In this document: in pieces, positions 17,173-25,733 of the stretch
Layout of the letters: each line of letters begins with the position of its first letter
Position numbering within the stretch: position 1 is the first letter of the stretch
Source of the DNA: JBGUVL01 sp964370395
Lineage (GTDB): Bacteria; Bacillota_I; Bacilli_A; Erysipelotrichales; Erysipelotrichaceae
Direction of reading: 5' to 3'
Length of the DNA: 64,000 nucleotides
Assembly (NCBI GenBank): GCA_964370395.1
Contig: CAYJIZ010000001.1
Span: 103,936 to 167,935, forward strand
The notes under the pieces: generated by a model
Databases searched by the model: none
What the model saw: only the letters and a program-made list of their open reading frames with translations
What the model was told of the DNA's origin: nothing
Made by a program: the position numbers and the translations under genes

Positions 17173-17966
17173 TGAAATTATTGAAATATGACTTAAAAAA
17201 TGAGTTTAAAAGTCTATTGCCAGTGTATTTATTGGCATTAGGAATGCCTTTGGTATTACGTATCTTAGTAATATTAAATGACACGTGGCCAATCTTAGCT
17301 ACATTCTTAGGAATTTTCACATTTATGTATGTGTTAGTAGTCATTGGATTATTCGCATGGACATTAATTGTATCGATTAAACATTTCTATAATAATGTGA
17401 TTAAGGACGAAGGATACTTAACAAATACCTTACCAGTAACCCGTAACCAAATTGTATTATCAAAAGAAATAACAAGTGTACTAACGATTGTTGTATCCAC
17501 ATTGATTGCGATTGTTTCCTTGTTTATGGCATTCTACTACGGAGATATCAAAGACTTCTTAGCGAATGTAAATGTTGTGTTTGAAGTGCAAGGTGTGGAA
17601 GTCACACAATTGATTTATTTGTTTATTATCTTGATGGTATTATCTTATGTATCACAAATGCAAATGTTCTTCTTAGCAATGATGTTTGGACAAACAAGAA
17701 ACACAAATAAAGTGATGTTCTCAATTGTGTATGCGATTTTAATTTATATTGTAATGCAAGTGATATCACTTCTTGTACTTGGAATTGATTATTTGATTGC
17801 TCCAGATATTATGGAAGTCATGATGAATGAAGTTGCGACATTTAAAGAAGTAAGTGATTTTGTTATTTTAGTGCTTGGTTCAACTTCTGTATTTACAGTT
17901 TTGATTATGATTGCTGTTCATATGTTAACGGTGAAGATGGCGAACACTAAATTAAACTTAGAATAA
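17166..17966 (+). CDS. ABC transporter permease
   Basis: A 266-residue integral membrane protein with about six hydrophobic segments ('LATFLGIFTFMYVLVVIGLF', 'VLTIVVSTLIAIVSLFMAF', 'VMFSIVYAILIYIVMQVISL'). It overlaps the ATPase gene by 7 bases behind GGGAGGA. It is the only membrane partner visible, so it probably works as a homodimer with the ATPase. Substrate unknown. The operon ends at a hairpin shared with the convergent XRE gene. Confidence 0.85.
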   Translation: MLMKLLKYDLKNEFKSLLPVYLLALGMPLVLRILVILNDTWPILATFLGIFTFMYVLVVIGLFAWTLIVSIKHFYNNVIKDEGYLTNTLPVTRNQIVLSKEITSVLTIVVSTLIAIVSLFMAFYYGDIKDFLANVNVVFEVQGVEVTQLIYLFIILMVLSYVSQMQMFFLAMMFGQTRNTNKVMFSIVYAILIYIVMQVISLLVLGIDYLIAPDIMEVMMNEVATFKEVSDFVILVLGSTSVFTVLIMIAVHMLTVKMANTKLNLE

Positions 17967-17970
17967 TGAA

Positions 17971-18001
17971 AAACACGTAATTTAATTTACGTGTTTTTTT
18001 T
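17971..18001. terminator. Bidirectional terminator between ABC operon and XRE genes
   Basis: AAACACGTAA (17971-17980), loop TTTAAT, TTACGTGTTT (17987-17996), then T run. Confidence 0.85.
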
Positions 18002-18307
18002 GTTGCTTATTGTTGCTGCGTGATTTTTCAAACGATAATAACTAATTACTTCTTGAAGTAAGCGGTATTCCACATCACCGATATCATGCAATGATAATTC
18101 GAACGGATGATCTTCAAAGATTAAAAAATCGGTTGTCACATCACATGCAATTCCAATCATCATAATATGCGTGGTGGTTGGTTTTGATGCACCGCTTTCC
18201 CAATTTGTAATTGTTTTTCTTGATACGTTTAATTTTTTTGCGAATGCTTCTTGTCCTAATTTTAGTTTGTTGCACCGCAGTAATCTAATTTTATCTGCTA
18301 TATCCAT
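17987..18307 (-). CDS. XRE-family transcriptional regulator (second of pair)
   Basis: A 106-residue DNA-binding protein with a full helix-turn-helix ('GQEAFAKKLNVSRKTITNWE', about residues 16-35) and a short C-terminal helix. ATG at 18307 follows GAGGA; a further in-frame ATG at 18322 abuts AAAGGA with no spacing. It overlaps the preceding XRE gene by 17 bases, so the two are translated in coupling. Target genes are not evident; the pair may form a heterodimer or relay. Confidence 0.8.
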   Translation of the reverse strand: MDIADKIRLLRCNKLKLGQEAFAKKLNVSRKTITNWESGASKPTTTHIMMIGIACDVTTDFLIFEDHPFELSLHDIGDVEYRLLQEVISYYRLKNHAATISNKKNT

Positions 18308-18605
18308 AAAAATCCTCGTCATTCCTTTTAAAGTCTTTGTACAATAAAAATATAATTTCTCTTTGATCGTAAGTTAGTTGTGATAAATCGAGTGCTTTTC
18401 TTGTTTCGGAAAATAAGATTTGTTCTACTGTTGTCTCTAATAGTTTCGACATTTTCACAAGCGTGGGCAATGGAATTGCATTAACACCATTTTCCCAAGC
18501 ACGCACGACATTAATATCTACGTTTAATTTGTTTGCAAATTCTCCAATCGACATTTGCAGTCCCTCCCTAGCTTGTTTAATTCCAATTTTTGTATTAGTG
18601 CTCAT
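18291..18605 (-). CDS. XRE-family transcriptional regulator (first of pair)
   Basis: A 104-residue protein with an N-terminal helix-turn-helix ('SIGEFANKLNVDINVVRAWE') and an acidic C-terminus. ATG 18605 follows GGAGGG by 7 bases. It is transcribed with the overlapping second XRE gene, away from the Rrf2-cysK unit and towards the ABC operon. Its role is unknown; tandem XRE genes that differ this much are more likely partners than recent duplicates. Confidence 0.8.
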   Translation of the reverse strand: MSTNTKIGIKQAREGLQMSIGEFANKLNVDINVVRAWENGVNAIPLPTLVKMSKLLETTVEQILFSETRKALDLSQLTYDQREIIFLLYKDFKRNDEDFYGYSR

Positions 18606-18847
18606 ACGAATTCCCTCCAATATATACATTATATTTGCATTCGAGTACTATGTAATTCACACAAACGTGGTATATTTGGGAGGTTGTTATCGGTTAGTTC
18701 GAAAAAAGTAAACTATTTCCAATAATACTACATATAATGCATAAGCAATGGGGAAGTGAAGTTGTTGGAAGTAATGAAGTGATAAAAAGTAAACAAGGAT
18801 GTTTAAAAGCGTTGCTTGTTTTGTTGTCACTTTATCGGGTAATTAGA

Positions 18848-18876
18848 TTGACTTAAGGTAAGGAATCTCGTATTAT
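18848..18876 (+). promoter_or_regulatory. Promoter of Rrf2-cysK unit
   Basis: TTGACT (18848-18853), 17-base spacer, TATTAT (18871-18876). Confidence 0.65.
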
Positions 18877-18884
18877 AATAATAA

Positions 18885-18901
18885 CCTATTAAAACGATAG
18901 G
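18885..18901. promoter_or_regulatory. Probable Rrf2 operator
   Basis: CCTAT (18885-18889), 7 bases, ATAGG (18897-18901), over the expected start of transcription. Suits a homodimeric Rrf2 repressor acting on its own promoter. Confidence 0.5.
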
Positions 18902-18922
18902 ATATATAGTGAAAGGAGCGGA

Positions 18923-19351
18923 ATGATGAAAATTTCAACAAAAGGACGTTATGGTTTACGCGTGATGGTAGACTTAGCAAAATACGATAGCGGTGAGTTC
19001 ATTGCATTGAAAGACATTTCGCAACGACAAGAAATTTCCGTGAAGTATTTGGAACAAATTATGCGCTTACTAACGATGGCTAATTTAGTACAGAGCCAAC
19101 GAGGTAGTGGGGGTGGTTATCGCTTGTTACGCAAAGCGAACCAATATACGATAAAAGAAATTATGAACGTTTGTGAAGGTAGCTTGTCTCCCGTTGAATG
19201 TGTGGAAGATAAAAACTATTGCAAGCGATGTTGTAACTGTGCAACAATCCAATTTTGGAAAGAATTTTATGATCATATGGGGGCGTTTTTAGAATCGCAC
19301 ACATTAGAAGATATCATTGGTAAAGAAATACAAATTGATTATGTAATATAG
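18923..19351 (+). CDS. Rrf2-family regulator (CymR/IscR-like)
   Basis: A 142-residue protein opening with the Rrf2 signature 'MKISTKGRYGLRVMVDLA' and a winged helix ('ISQRQEISVKYLEQIMRLL'). It then has a Cys-rich segment with five cysteines in about 16 residues ('VECVEDKNYCKRCCNC'). CymR of Firmicutes controls cysteine synthesis together with CysK, and cysK is the very next gene, 18 bases downstream. The extra cysteines could alternatively hold an Fe-S cluster as in IscR. Start is ATG 18923 or 18926 after AAAGGAG. Confidence 0.85.
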   Translation: MMKISTKGRYGLRVMVDLAKYDSGEFIALKDISQRQEISVKYLEQIMRLLTMANLVQSQRGSGGGYRLLRKANQYTIKEIMNVCEGSLSPVECVEDKNYCKRCCNCATIQFWKEFYDHMGAFLESHTLEDIIGKEIQIDYVI

Positions 19352-19369
19352 AAAGAGAAGGTACATACA

Positions 19370-20302
19370 ATGAGTAAAATATATAAGAATGCATTAGCGT
19401 TAATTGGAAATACACCATTAATTGAAATGGAACATATCGAAAAGAATCATGATTTGAAAGCACGTATTGTTGCGAAGGTTGAGTTTTTTAATCCCGCTGG
19501 AAGTGTAAAAGATCGTATTGCGAAAGCGATGATCGAAACAGCAGAAAAAGAAGGTAAGATCAAGGCAGGGGCGACAATCATTGAAGCTACTTCTGGAAAT
19601 ACCGGAATTGGATTAGCAAGCGTTGCGGCGATGAAAGGGTATCGTGCCATTCTAACGATGCCAGAAACGATGAGTGTTGAACGTCGTAATTTATTGAAAG
19701 CATATGGAGCTGAAATCGTTTTAACACCAGGTTCTCTAGGAATGAAGGGTGCCATAGCGAAAGCGCAAGAGTTAGCAAGTGAAATAGAGAATAGTTTTAT
19801 TCCTTCCCAGTTTGAAAACATGGCGAACCCAACGGTACACTACAATACAACAGGACCTGAAATATACGAAGCGAGCGATGGGGAAGTTGCCATTGTTGTA
19901 GCTGGAGTTGGTACAGGTGGTACATTAAGTGGAGTGGGGAAATATTTAAAAGAAAAGAATCCCGACGTGAAGATGGTAGCAGTAGAACCAGCAGCGTCTC
20001 CAGTGTTATCAAAAAATGAAGCTGGACCACATGGAATTCAAGGGATTGGGGCTGGTTTTGTCCCAAATACATTGGATACTGAAATTTATGATGAAATCAT
20101 CACTGTCACAAACGAACAAGCGTATGCAATGGGACGTGAGATTGCGAAAACAGAAGGTATATTAGTTGGTATTTCAAGTGGAGCTGCGATGGTAGCAGCA
20201 ATTGAAGAAGCAAAAAAACCAGAAAACGAAGGAAAACTAATCGTTGTTGTATTACCTGATACAGGAGAGCGATACTTATCAACACCGATGTTTCAATCAT
20301 AA
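19370..20302 (+). CDS. cysK: Cysteine synthase (O-acetylserine sulfhydrylase)
   Basis: A 310-residue PLP enzyme with the lysine motif 'SVKDR' (Lys47), the substrate loop 'TSGNTG' (74-79) and the phosphate-binding '[10 protein letters not shown]'. It makes cysteine from O-acetylserine and sulfide in the cytosol. It is co-transcribed with the Rrf2 gene, and in CymR systems CysK also forms the sensing complex. A strong terminator follows. Confidence 0.95.
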   Translation: MSKIYKNALALIGNTPLIEMEHIEKNHDLKARIVAKVEFFNPAGSVKDRIAKAMIETAEKEGKIKAGATIIEATSGNTGIGLASVAAMKGYRAILTMPETMSVERRNLLKAYGAEIVLTPGSLGMKGAIAKAQELASEIENSFIPSQFENMANPTVHYNTTGPEIYEASDGEVAIVVAGVGTGGTLSGVGKYLKEKNPDVKMVAVEPAASPVLSKNEAGPHGIQGIGAGFVPNTLDTEIYDEIITVTNEQAYAMGREIAKTEGILVGISSGAAMVAAIEEAKKPENEGKLIVVVLPDTGERYLSTPMFQS

Positions 20303-20308
20303 AAAAAG

Positions 20309-20333
20309 AACTTTCCGAAAGGAAAGTTTTTTT
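20309..20333. terminator. Terminator between cysK and MATE gene
   Basis: AACTTTCC (20309-20316), GAAA, GGAAAGTT (20321-20328), T run; A run on the other side makes it bidirectional. Confidence 0.88.
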
Positions 20334-20337
20334 GTGT

Positions 20338-21681
20338 TTAATAGCGGTACAACCAATTCGCTTTTTTATAATAGATAACTAAGATGATCGCACTTAATAC
20401 CCAAGTGATTGGCCATCCGACAAATACCGCTCTGATGTCATTGAAGATAGGTACACTGATCGTAATCCATACGATACGACAAATACACCAACAGAAAACC
20501 ATGACAAACATAGGAATCTTGGTTAGACCAGCACCACGCATTACCCCAGCAAGACAATGCGATACAGCCAATAATAAATAACCCGGAACCACACAGTACA
20601 TCATCGTTTTTCCAATCGCGATAACTTCAGGGTTTTGTGAGAAAATGGACATAACTTGAGGGGCAAACAATACTAGTAATGCGGAAATGACTCCACTTAC
20701 GATGCAACTCATTAAAATTCCTGCCATTGCTCCTTTTTTCACACGTTCGTATTTTTGTGCTCCCATGTTTTGACCTACGAATGTAGTAAGAGCCATGGAG
20801 AAACTCATTACTGGCATAATGGCGAATCCATCTACCTTCATATAGCTTCCTGCACCTGCCATTGCTACTTTTCCAAAGCTGTTGATGTTTGCTTGTACAA
20901 TTACATTAGACAAGGAAACGATTGCATTTTGGAAAGCACTTGGTAAACCGATGCGAATCATTTTTTTGAATACTTCTTTATGAAAACGAATTTTACGCAA
21001 ATACAATTTATAGATTTGATCGGTATTGCATAACTTGTATACCGTTAATATCGCACTTACGAATTGTGCGATACAGGTAGCGATTGCTACACCGGCAATA
21101 CCCATTTGGAATACAGTAACAAATAAAATATCCAATACGATATTAGTGATAGAAGAAACAATTAAAAAGTAAAGCGGGCTTTTGGAATCCCCAACGGCAC
21201 GTAACATTCCACTTCCCATATTGTATACAATCAATCCGATGATTCCAGCGAAATAAAGTCGTAAATACAAGACACTGTTCCCCATTACTTCTGGATCGAC
21301 ATTTACCATCTTTAATATATAAGGGGTAGCAAATACACCTAGTAAGGTAGAAACAACTCCAGAAGCAAGCGTAAGTGCCATAGAAGTATGAATTGCTTTT
21401 TCTACTCCCTCTTTGTTTTTGGCACCAAAATAATTAGATATTACGACTCCTGCTCCAAGTGATAACCCCATAAAAAAACTAACAAGTAAGTTAATGATAG
21501 CCCCACTTGAGTTCACTGCTGCTAGTGCGTTGTCACCGATAAAATTACCTACGACAATGCTATCGACAGTATTATAAAGTTGTTGGAATAGGTTACCGAT
21601 TAAAAGTGGAATGGAAAAGAATAATAACTCTTTCCAGATGACACCCTCCGTCATTAAACCTTTTTGTTTTACTTCACCCAT
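20338..21681 (-). CDS. MATE-family efflux transporter
   Basis: A 447-residue membrane protein with about twelve hydrophobic segments and MatE-type sequence ('FQQLYNTVDSIVVGNFIGDNALAAV' near the N-terminus, repeated in form as 'LSNVIVQANINSFGKVAMAG' in the second half). MATE proteins export cationic drugs or metabolites with Na+ or H+. GAGGGG precedes the ATG by 5 bases. It shares a terminator with cysK on the other strand. No regulator is adjacent; substrate unknown. Confidence 0.9.
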   Translation of the reverse strand: MGEVKQKGLMTEGVIWKELLFFSIPLLIGNLFQQLYNTVDSIVVGNFIGDNALAAVNSSGAIINLLVSFFMGLSLGAGVVISNYFGAKNKEGVEKAIHTSMALTLASGVVSTLLGVFATPYILKMVNVDPEVMGNSVLYLRLYFAGIIGLIVYNMGSGMLRAVGDSKSPLYFLIVSSITNIVLDILFVTVFQMGIAGVAIATCIAQFVSAILTVYKLCNTDQIYKLYLRKIRFHKEVFKKMIRIGLPSAFQNAIVSLSNVIVQANINSFGKVAMAGAGSYMKVDGFAIMPVMSFSMALTTFVGQNMGAQKYERVKKGAMAGILMSCIVSGVISALLVLFAPQVMSIFSQNPEVIAIGKTMMYCVVPGYLLLAVSHCLAGVMRGAGLTKIPMFVMVFCWCICRIVWITISVPIFNDIRAVFVGWPITWVLSAIILVIYYKKANWLYRY

Positions 21682-21842
21682 GTTTACCCCTCAAATTTGT
21701 TTTTGTAATACTAATAAGTATACTCCTTTTTTTTATTTATTCAACAAACAAAAAAAAGGAAATGCGAAAGTAAAATATAAAAATAAATAGGAAAAAGTTT
21801 TGCTTTTCGATGATTTTGTTTTTGTTTGAAAGATTTTCTTGC

Positions 21843-21856
21843 AATGTGGTCACATT
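21843..21856. promoter_or_regulatory. Palindrome upstream of C_GCAxxG_C_C gene
   Basis: AATGTG-GT-CACATT, a CRP/Fnr-like spaced palindrome 43 bases before the start codon. Possible operator; no regulator identified. Confidence 0.35.
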
Positions 21857-21898
21857 TCTTTTTAAATAGAAGTATAGTTGTTTGAGAAGGAGGATATT

Positions 21899-22324
21899 AT
21901 GAGTTCAAAAAAAGCATTGGCAATTGCCAATTTTAAACATGGTCACAATTGTGCACAAGCTGTGGTATGCGCCTATTGTGAAGAGTATGGAGTAAGTAGT
22001 GAAGATGCCTTTCGTTTATCAGAAGGCTTTGGTGGTGGAGTACCGGGATTAAAAACAATTTGTGGAGCAGCAAGTGGAATGGTGATGGTAGCAAGTTTAA
22101 AAAACTGTCCTAGTAAAGATGTCGAAAACACCACAAAGAAAGTGACGTACCCATGTGTAATGAATTTAGTAAATGAATTTCAAAGTCGTATGGGTGAAAT
22201 AGAATGCAAAAACTTACTAGCGATCAAAGATAATACATTGGTCGATGGAAAGAAAAAAGGTTGCATTGAATGTGTTGCTTGCGCGTGTGATTTGATTGAG
22301 GAGTACGTATGGACAACGAAGTAA
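21899..22324 (+). CDS. C_GCAxxG_C_C family protein, probable redox role
   Basis: A 141-residue protein with the family pattern: 'HNCAQAVVCAYCEEYG' near the N-terminus, 'ICGAASGMV' in the centre and a final 'CIECVACACDL' cluster. The conserved cysteines suggest metal or Fe-S binding and a redox function; the biochemistry is not known to me. ATG 21899 follows AGGAGG; an upstream TTG (21878) is less likely. Its 3' end overlaps the HAD gene by 16 bases. Confidence 0.85.
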   Translation: MSSKKALAIANFKHGHNCAQAVVCAYCEEYGVSSEDAFRLSEGFGGGVPGLKTICGAASGMVMVASLKNCPSKDVENTTKKVTYPCVMNLVNEFQSRMGEIECKNLLAIKDNTLVDGKKKGCIECVACACDLIEEYVWTTK

Positions 22325-23106
22325 AATTAGTGTTATGTGATTTGGATGGAACGATTTTAGACAGTGACAAAAAGATTCCTGCACAATTTTATGAAGTGTT
22401 CCAACAGTTGAAACAAAAAGGAATCGCAATGGGAATGGCAACGGGTAGACCAGTATCCAATATTAATGTTAAGTTTTCTGAAGTAAAGGATGAGTTGTGC
22501 AACGTTGCGGAAAACGGGGGATGTGTTACCTACAAAGGAGAATTGCTTCATCTTGAAAAGTTAAAAAAGGCGGCTTGCCATAAGGTGATTAATAAAACAC
22601 GAACGATTGAAGATTGTGGTGCCGTACTTTGTGCATTGAATGCGACGTATATTGATAACCAAAATGAAGATATGGTTGCTGCATGCAAAGAATACTACCC
22701 TGATTTGAAAATCGTAGATGATTTACTTGAGGTGAACGATGCGATTGTGAAGATGTCAGTGTATGACTTGCAAAATAATTCATCTCGTATTTGTCGTTGT
22801 TTGGATAATATTGATGACTCACTTGAATATGCAACAAGTAGTAGTCGTTGGGTTGATTTAATGAACAAAGGGGTTTCTAAGGCAAAAGGAATTGAATACT
22901 TATGCGAACATATGGGAATTACGCTTGATAATGTAATGGCGTTTGGTGATGAAATGAATGATTACCAAATGTTATCAAAAGTGAAACATTCGTATGCGAT
23001 GGGAAATGCATTAGAAGAGATTAAAGCGATTTGTCGTAATGTTTGCGAAAGCAATGATGAAGATGGTGTAATGAAAACATTGAAAAATGTTTTTCAATTA
23101 AAATAA
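22309..23106 (+). CDS. HAD-superfamily (Cof-type) phosphatase
   Basis: A 265-residue haloacid dehalogenase-like hydrolase with nucleophile motif D-L-D-G-T (Asp11, Asp13) and the late motif 'FGDEMNDYQM'. The C2-type cap in the middle is typical of Cof/YidA sugar phosphatases, which dephosphorylate hexose phosphates or flavin precursors. It is translationally coupled to the preceding gene. Substrate unknown. Confidence 0.88.
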   Translation: MDNEVKLVLCDLDGTILDSDKKIPAQFYEVFQQLKQKGIAMGMATGRPVSNINVKFSEVKDELCNVAENGGCVTYKGELLHLEKLKKAACHKVINKTRTIEDCGAVLCALNATYIDNQNEDMVAACKEYYPDLKIVDDLLEVNDAIVKMSVYDLQNNSSRICRCLDNIDDSLEYATSSSRWVDLMNKGVSKAKGIEYLCEHMGITLDNVMAFGDEMNDYQMLSKVKHSYAMGNALEEIKAICRNVCESNDEDGVMKTLKNVFQLK

Positions 23107-23109
23107 TAA

Positions 23110-23149
23110 AAACGCAAGAGTCTAGGTAAGCTAGAACTTGCGTTTTTTA
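23110..23149. terminator. Bidirectional terminator before first glycyl radical enzyme
   Basis: Outer stem AAACGCAAG (23110-23118) with CTTGCGTTT (23137-23145), inner stem TCTAG/CTAGA; T and A runs on both sides. Confidence 0.85.
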
Positions 23150-23154
23150 TTGTG

Positions 23155-25560
23155 TTAAACTGTTTGTTCGCTTCGTGCGATGATATCGTCTTGCGTTGCT
23201 TTTGATAATACGTTAAAGAAGGCACTATATCCTGCAACACGAACAATGAGATCGCGATGGTTTTCAGGATGGATTTGCGCATCTAATAATGTTTCTTTAT
23301 CAACAACATTATATTGTACATGGTAGCCTTTTAAACGATTGAAGAAAGTACGTAATAGCATTGCTAGCTTTTGCTTGTTCTCTTCGCTCTCAAGTAAAGA
23401 AGGCGATACCTTTTGGTTAAGCAAAACCCCTCCTACAATCTTATCGGTTGGAAGTTTTGCCACACTTTTGAAAACCGCAGTAGGTCCATTGACATCCATC
23501 GCATGAGAGGGAGAACATCCTTCGGCTAGTGGTTCACTCGCATTTCGTCCATCTGGTGTAGCAAGGGTTGCTTTTCCTTGTCCTACATTTGCGGAAATAG
23601 AACTTGTTCCAGCATAACGAATGCCACCAATCGGTCCGCGATTGAAGCGCGTATTTGGATAATTAGCAATTTCATCGATGTACACTTGGTAAGCTTCATT
23701 CACCAATTGGTCAACATAATCGTCATCGTTTCCGTATTTTGGTGCATCATAACGAAGCAAGTTTTGTATTTTTTGTCCTTGTTCTCCTTCGAAATTGCTT
23801 GTTAAGGCATCCCAAAGTTGTTCACAAGTTATTTTCTTTTCTTCAAATACTAGTTTTTTAATTGCCGCTAATGAATCAGCTAGGTTGGCGATTCCAACTT
23901 GTAATCCAGAAATAAAGTCATATGTAGCCCCACCTTCTTTTAAGGTTTTTCCACGAGCGATACAATCGTCAACTAATGCAGAACATAAAATATCAGGTAC
24001 TTCTTTTTCTAATGCGATATCCACTGCATTTTCCACGATGACACTCATTCGTGTAAGTTCTCTTAACACTTTGTCCCATGTTTGTTGTAGTTGTTCAAAT
24101 GAGGTCATTTCTGTAAAGTGACCATATCCTTTGGTGAAACGTTTGTTTGAAACAGGATCGATTCCATCGTTCATAGCAATCAGCAGAACTTTTGGAAAAT
24201 TCATATAACTCATCCCTGTACAGCGATATCCCCATTTACCAGGAACAGCTGTTTCAACACAACCAATTGCACTGTAATCGTAAGCATCTTCTTCTTTTAC
24301 ACCTAATGCGATAAACGAAGGAATGATAATTTCATCGTTGTTGAAAGCAGGCATCCCAAATCCTAACTTCATGACTTCGATGCATTCGTTCATAAATGTA
24401 TCATCCATTCCTTGGTGATAACGTACCGTAAGGTTTGGTTGTGGTAATTTGGTTTGGGCAACACTCTTTAATACTAAGTAAGAAAGAGGGTTGGTTGCAT
24501 TTTTCTTATCTCTTGTTTGACCACCAATTGTTACATTTTGGTACAGAGGACTTCCCGCACTACTAAATGTATGTGATTGGCTTCGAACTTTGTTGATTGT
24601 TAGTGTCTTAATCCATAGGTTTGTTAATAATTCAACCGCTTCATCCACATTGATTTTATGTGTTTGTAAGTCCTTTTCTAAATAGGGATACATGTATTGA
24701 TCAAAACGACCATAGGATAAAGAATGGCCATTTGATTCAATTTGTAAAATTAATTGAATAAACCAAACCGCTTGCATCGCTTCCGCAAAACTCTCTGCTG
24801 GTTCGTATGGTACTTTTGCGCAGATGCGACTTATTTCTAATAATTCAGCTCTTCTTTTGTCGCTCGCATTTTGTGCTAGTTCAAAAGCGAGTTGAGAAAA
24901 ACGTTGTGCATAGATTTGCACGGCTTCAATCACAATTAAAATAGAGTGATAAAAGTGGTATTTTTCTAAGTTTTCAGGTTTGGTAAGATCCAAATTATGC
25001 AGTTCTTTTTTTGTATGTTCTTCGTAACCTCTTAACCCCATCTTTAACATTTTTTCGTAATTCACGGCAAGGTGGGCATCTCCAGAGTTAAGTTTTCCTT
25101 CCATTCCAAAAAAACCTGTTTCCATAAAGACTTGTACTTCTTCTGGTATGTAGGCACCTCCACGAGCGCGCAAATTATTATTTTCCCAAAAAGGCGCAAT
25201 GTCTCTTAATTGTTGTTTGGTTTCTTCACTAATGTAGAATACATCCCCATCTCGTTTTTCAAAAGAATCCAATTCATTGATTACAAATTCTAATGTATAC
25301 TCAGGAAAAATAGGAGCATCGCGATTGGAAGCGGCTTGGTTACCAACTAGTAATGTTTCCTCTTCGATGTAAATCGACATCTTCTCAAGCACGTTTTTCA
25401 GCATGTAAGCACGTTTTATTACGTTTGGCTGAGCTTGGTGCTCTTTGTAAGCTTCGCTAACCAAGCAAGCACGTTGCGCACATATATATGGTTTTTTATT
25501 TAATACATCTTCTCTAAACTTCTTCATTCTAGGTGTTAGTTCACCAAATCTTGAAAGCAT
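23155..25560 (-). CDS. Glycyl radical enzyme, dehydratase/lyase type (PflD/YbiW-like)
   Basis: An 801-residue member of the pyruvate formate-lyase superfamily. The thiyl site is G-C-V-E-T with a single Cys434 and base Glu436, not the Cys-Cys pair of true pyruvate formate-lyase. The glycyl radical lies in 'RVAGYSAFF' (Gly777). The run 'ESNGHSLSYGRFDQY' is shared with polyol dehydratases. Relatives remove water or open rings of polyols or anhydrosugar phosphates; the substrate here is not determined. ATG 25560 follows AAGGAGG; the frame extends to 25617 without support. Expressed divergently from its activase, under paired TTTCATATGAAA operators. Confidence 0.9.
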   Translation of the reverse strand: MLSRFGELTPRMKKFREDVLNKKPYICAQRACLVSEAYKEHQAQPNVIKRAYMLKNVLEKMSIYIEEETLLVGNQAASNRDAPIFPEYTLEFVINELDSFEKRDGDVFYISEETKQQLRDIAPFWENNNLRARGGAYIPEEVQVFMETGFFGMEGKLNSGDAHLAVNYEKMLKMGLRGYEEHTKKELHNLDLTKPENLEKYHFYHSILIVIEAVQIYAQRFSQLAFELAQNASDKRRAELLEISRICAKVPYEPAESFAEAMQAVWFIQLILQIESNGHSLSYGRFDQYMYPYLEKDLQTHKINVDEAVELLTNLWIKTLTINKVRSQSHTFSSAGSPLYQNVTIGGQTRDKKNATNPLSYLVLKSVAQTKLPQPNLTVRYHQGMDDTFMNECIEVMKLGFGMPAFNNDEIIIPSFIALGVKEEDAYDYSAIGCVETAVPGKWGYRCTGMSYMNFPKVLLIAMNDGIDPVSNKRFTKGYGHFTEMTSFEQLQQTWDKVLRELTRMSVIVENAVDIALEKEVPDILCSALVDDCIARGKTLKEGGATYDFISGLQVGIANLADSLAAIKKLVFEEKKITCEQLWDALTSNFEGEQGQKIQNLLRYDAPKYGNDDDYVDQLVNEAYQVYIDEIANYPNTRFNRGPIGGIRYAGTSSISANVGQGKATLATPDGRNASEPLAEGCSPSHAMDVNGPTAVFKSVAKLPTDKIVGGVLLNQKVSPSLLESEENKQKLAMLLRTFFNRLKGYHVQYNVVDKETLLDAQIHPENHRDLIVRVAGYSAFFNVLSKATQDDIIARSEQTV

Positions 25561-25596
25561 GAGTCGTTCCTCCTTATCGCATGATTCGACAAAATT

Positions 25597-25624
25597 ATTA
25601 TAGCACCGAAGTTTCATATGTCAA
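25597..25624 (-). promoter_or_regulatory. Promoter of first glycyl radical enzyme
   Basis: On the minus strand TTGACA (25624-25619), 16-base spacer, TATAAT (25602-25597). Confidence 0.75.
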
Positions 25625-25647
25625 TATATAAAGTTTCATATGAAACT
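25610..25647. promoter_or_regulatory. Divergent operator, two AGTTTCATATG copies
   Basis: Perfect palindrome AGTTTCATATGAAACT (25632-25647), with an incomplete copy AGTTTCATATG at 25610-25620, 22 bases apart. The partial copy overlaps the leftward promoter. Likely bound by the DeoR regulator at 26628. Confidence 0.7.
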
Positions 25648-25675
25648 AAATTATTTTGCGTACGAATGTTTTGTG

Positions 25676-25703
25676 TTGAAAAAAATGGCTTAAATGATAT
25701 AAT
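25676..25703 (+). promoter_or_regulatory. Promoter of activase-DeoR unit
   Basis: TTGAAA (25676-25681), 16-base spacer, TATAAT (25698-25703), pointing away from the leftward glycyl radical gene. Confidence 0.7.
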
Positions 25704-25733
25704 AACATTGTATGAAAGTAGAGGGTGTTTCAA

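Larger units (their letters stand above)
18606..18922. other. Divergent intergenic region, XRE pair and Rrf2-cysK
   Basis: No gene is supported. The right end holds the Rrf2 promoter and operator (18848-18901). Around 18780-18835 there is an imperfect inverted repeat (GTGATAAAAAGTAAACAAG against CTTGTTTTGTTGTCAC) without a clear role. Confidence 0.5.

Noticed and set aside
23155..25560. First glycyl radical enzyme as true pyruvate formate-lyase
   Set aside because: The Cys-Cys catalytic pair is missing; GCVE is the dehydratase/lyase pattern.
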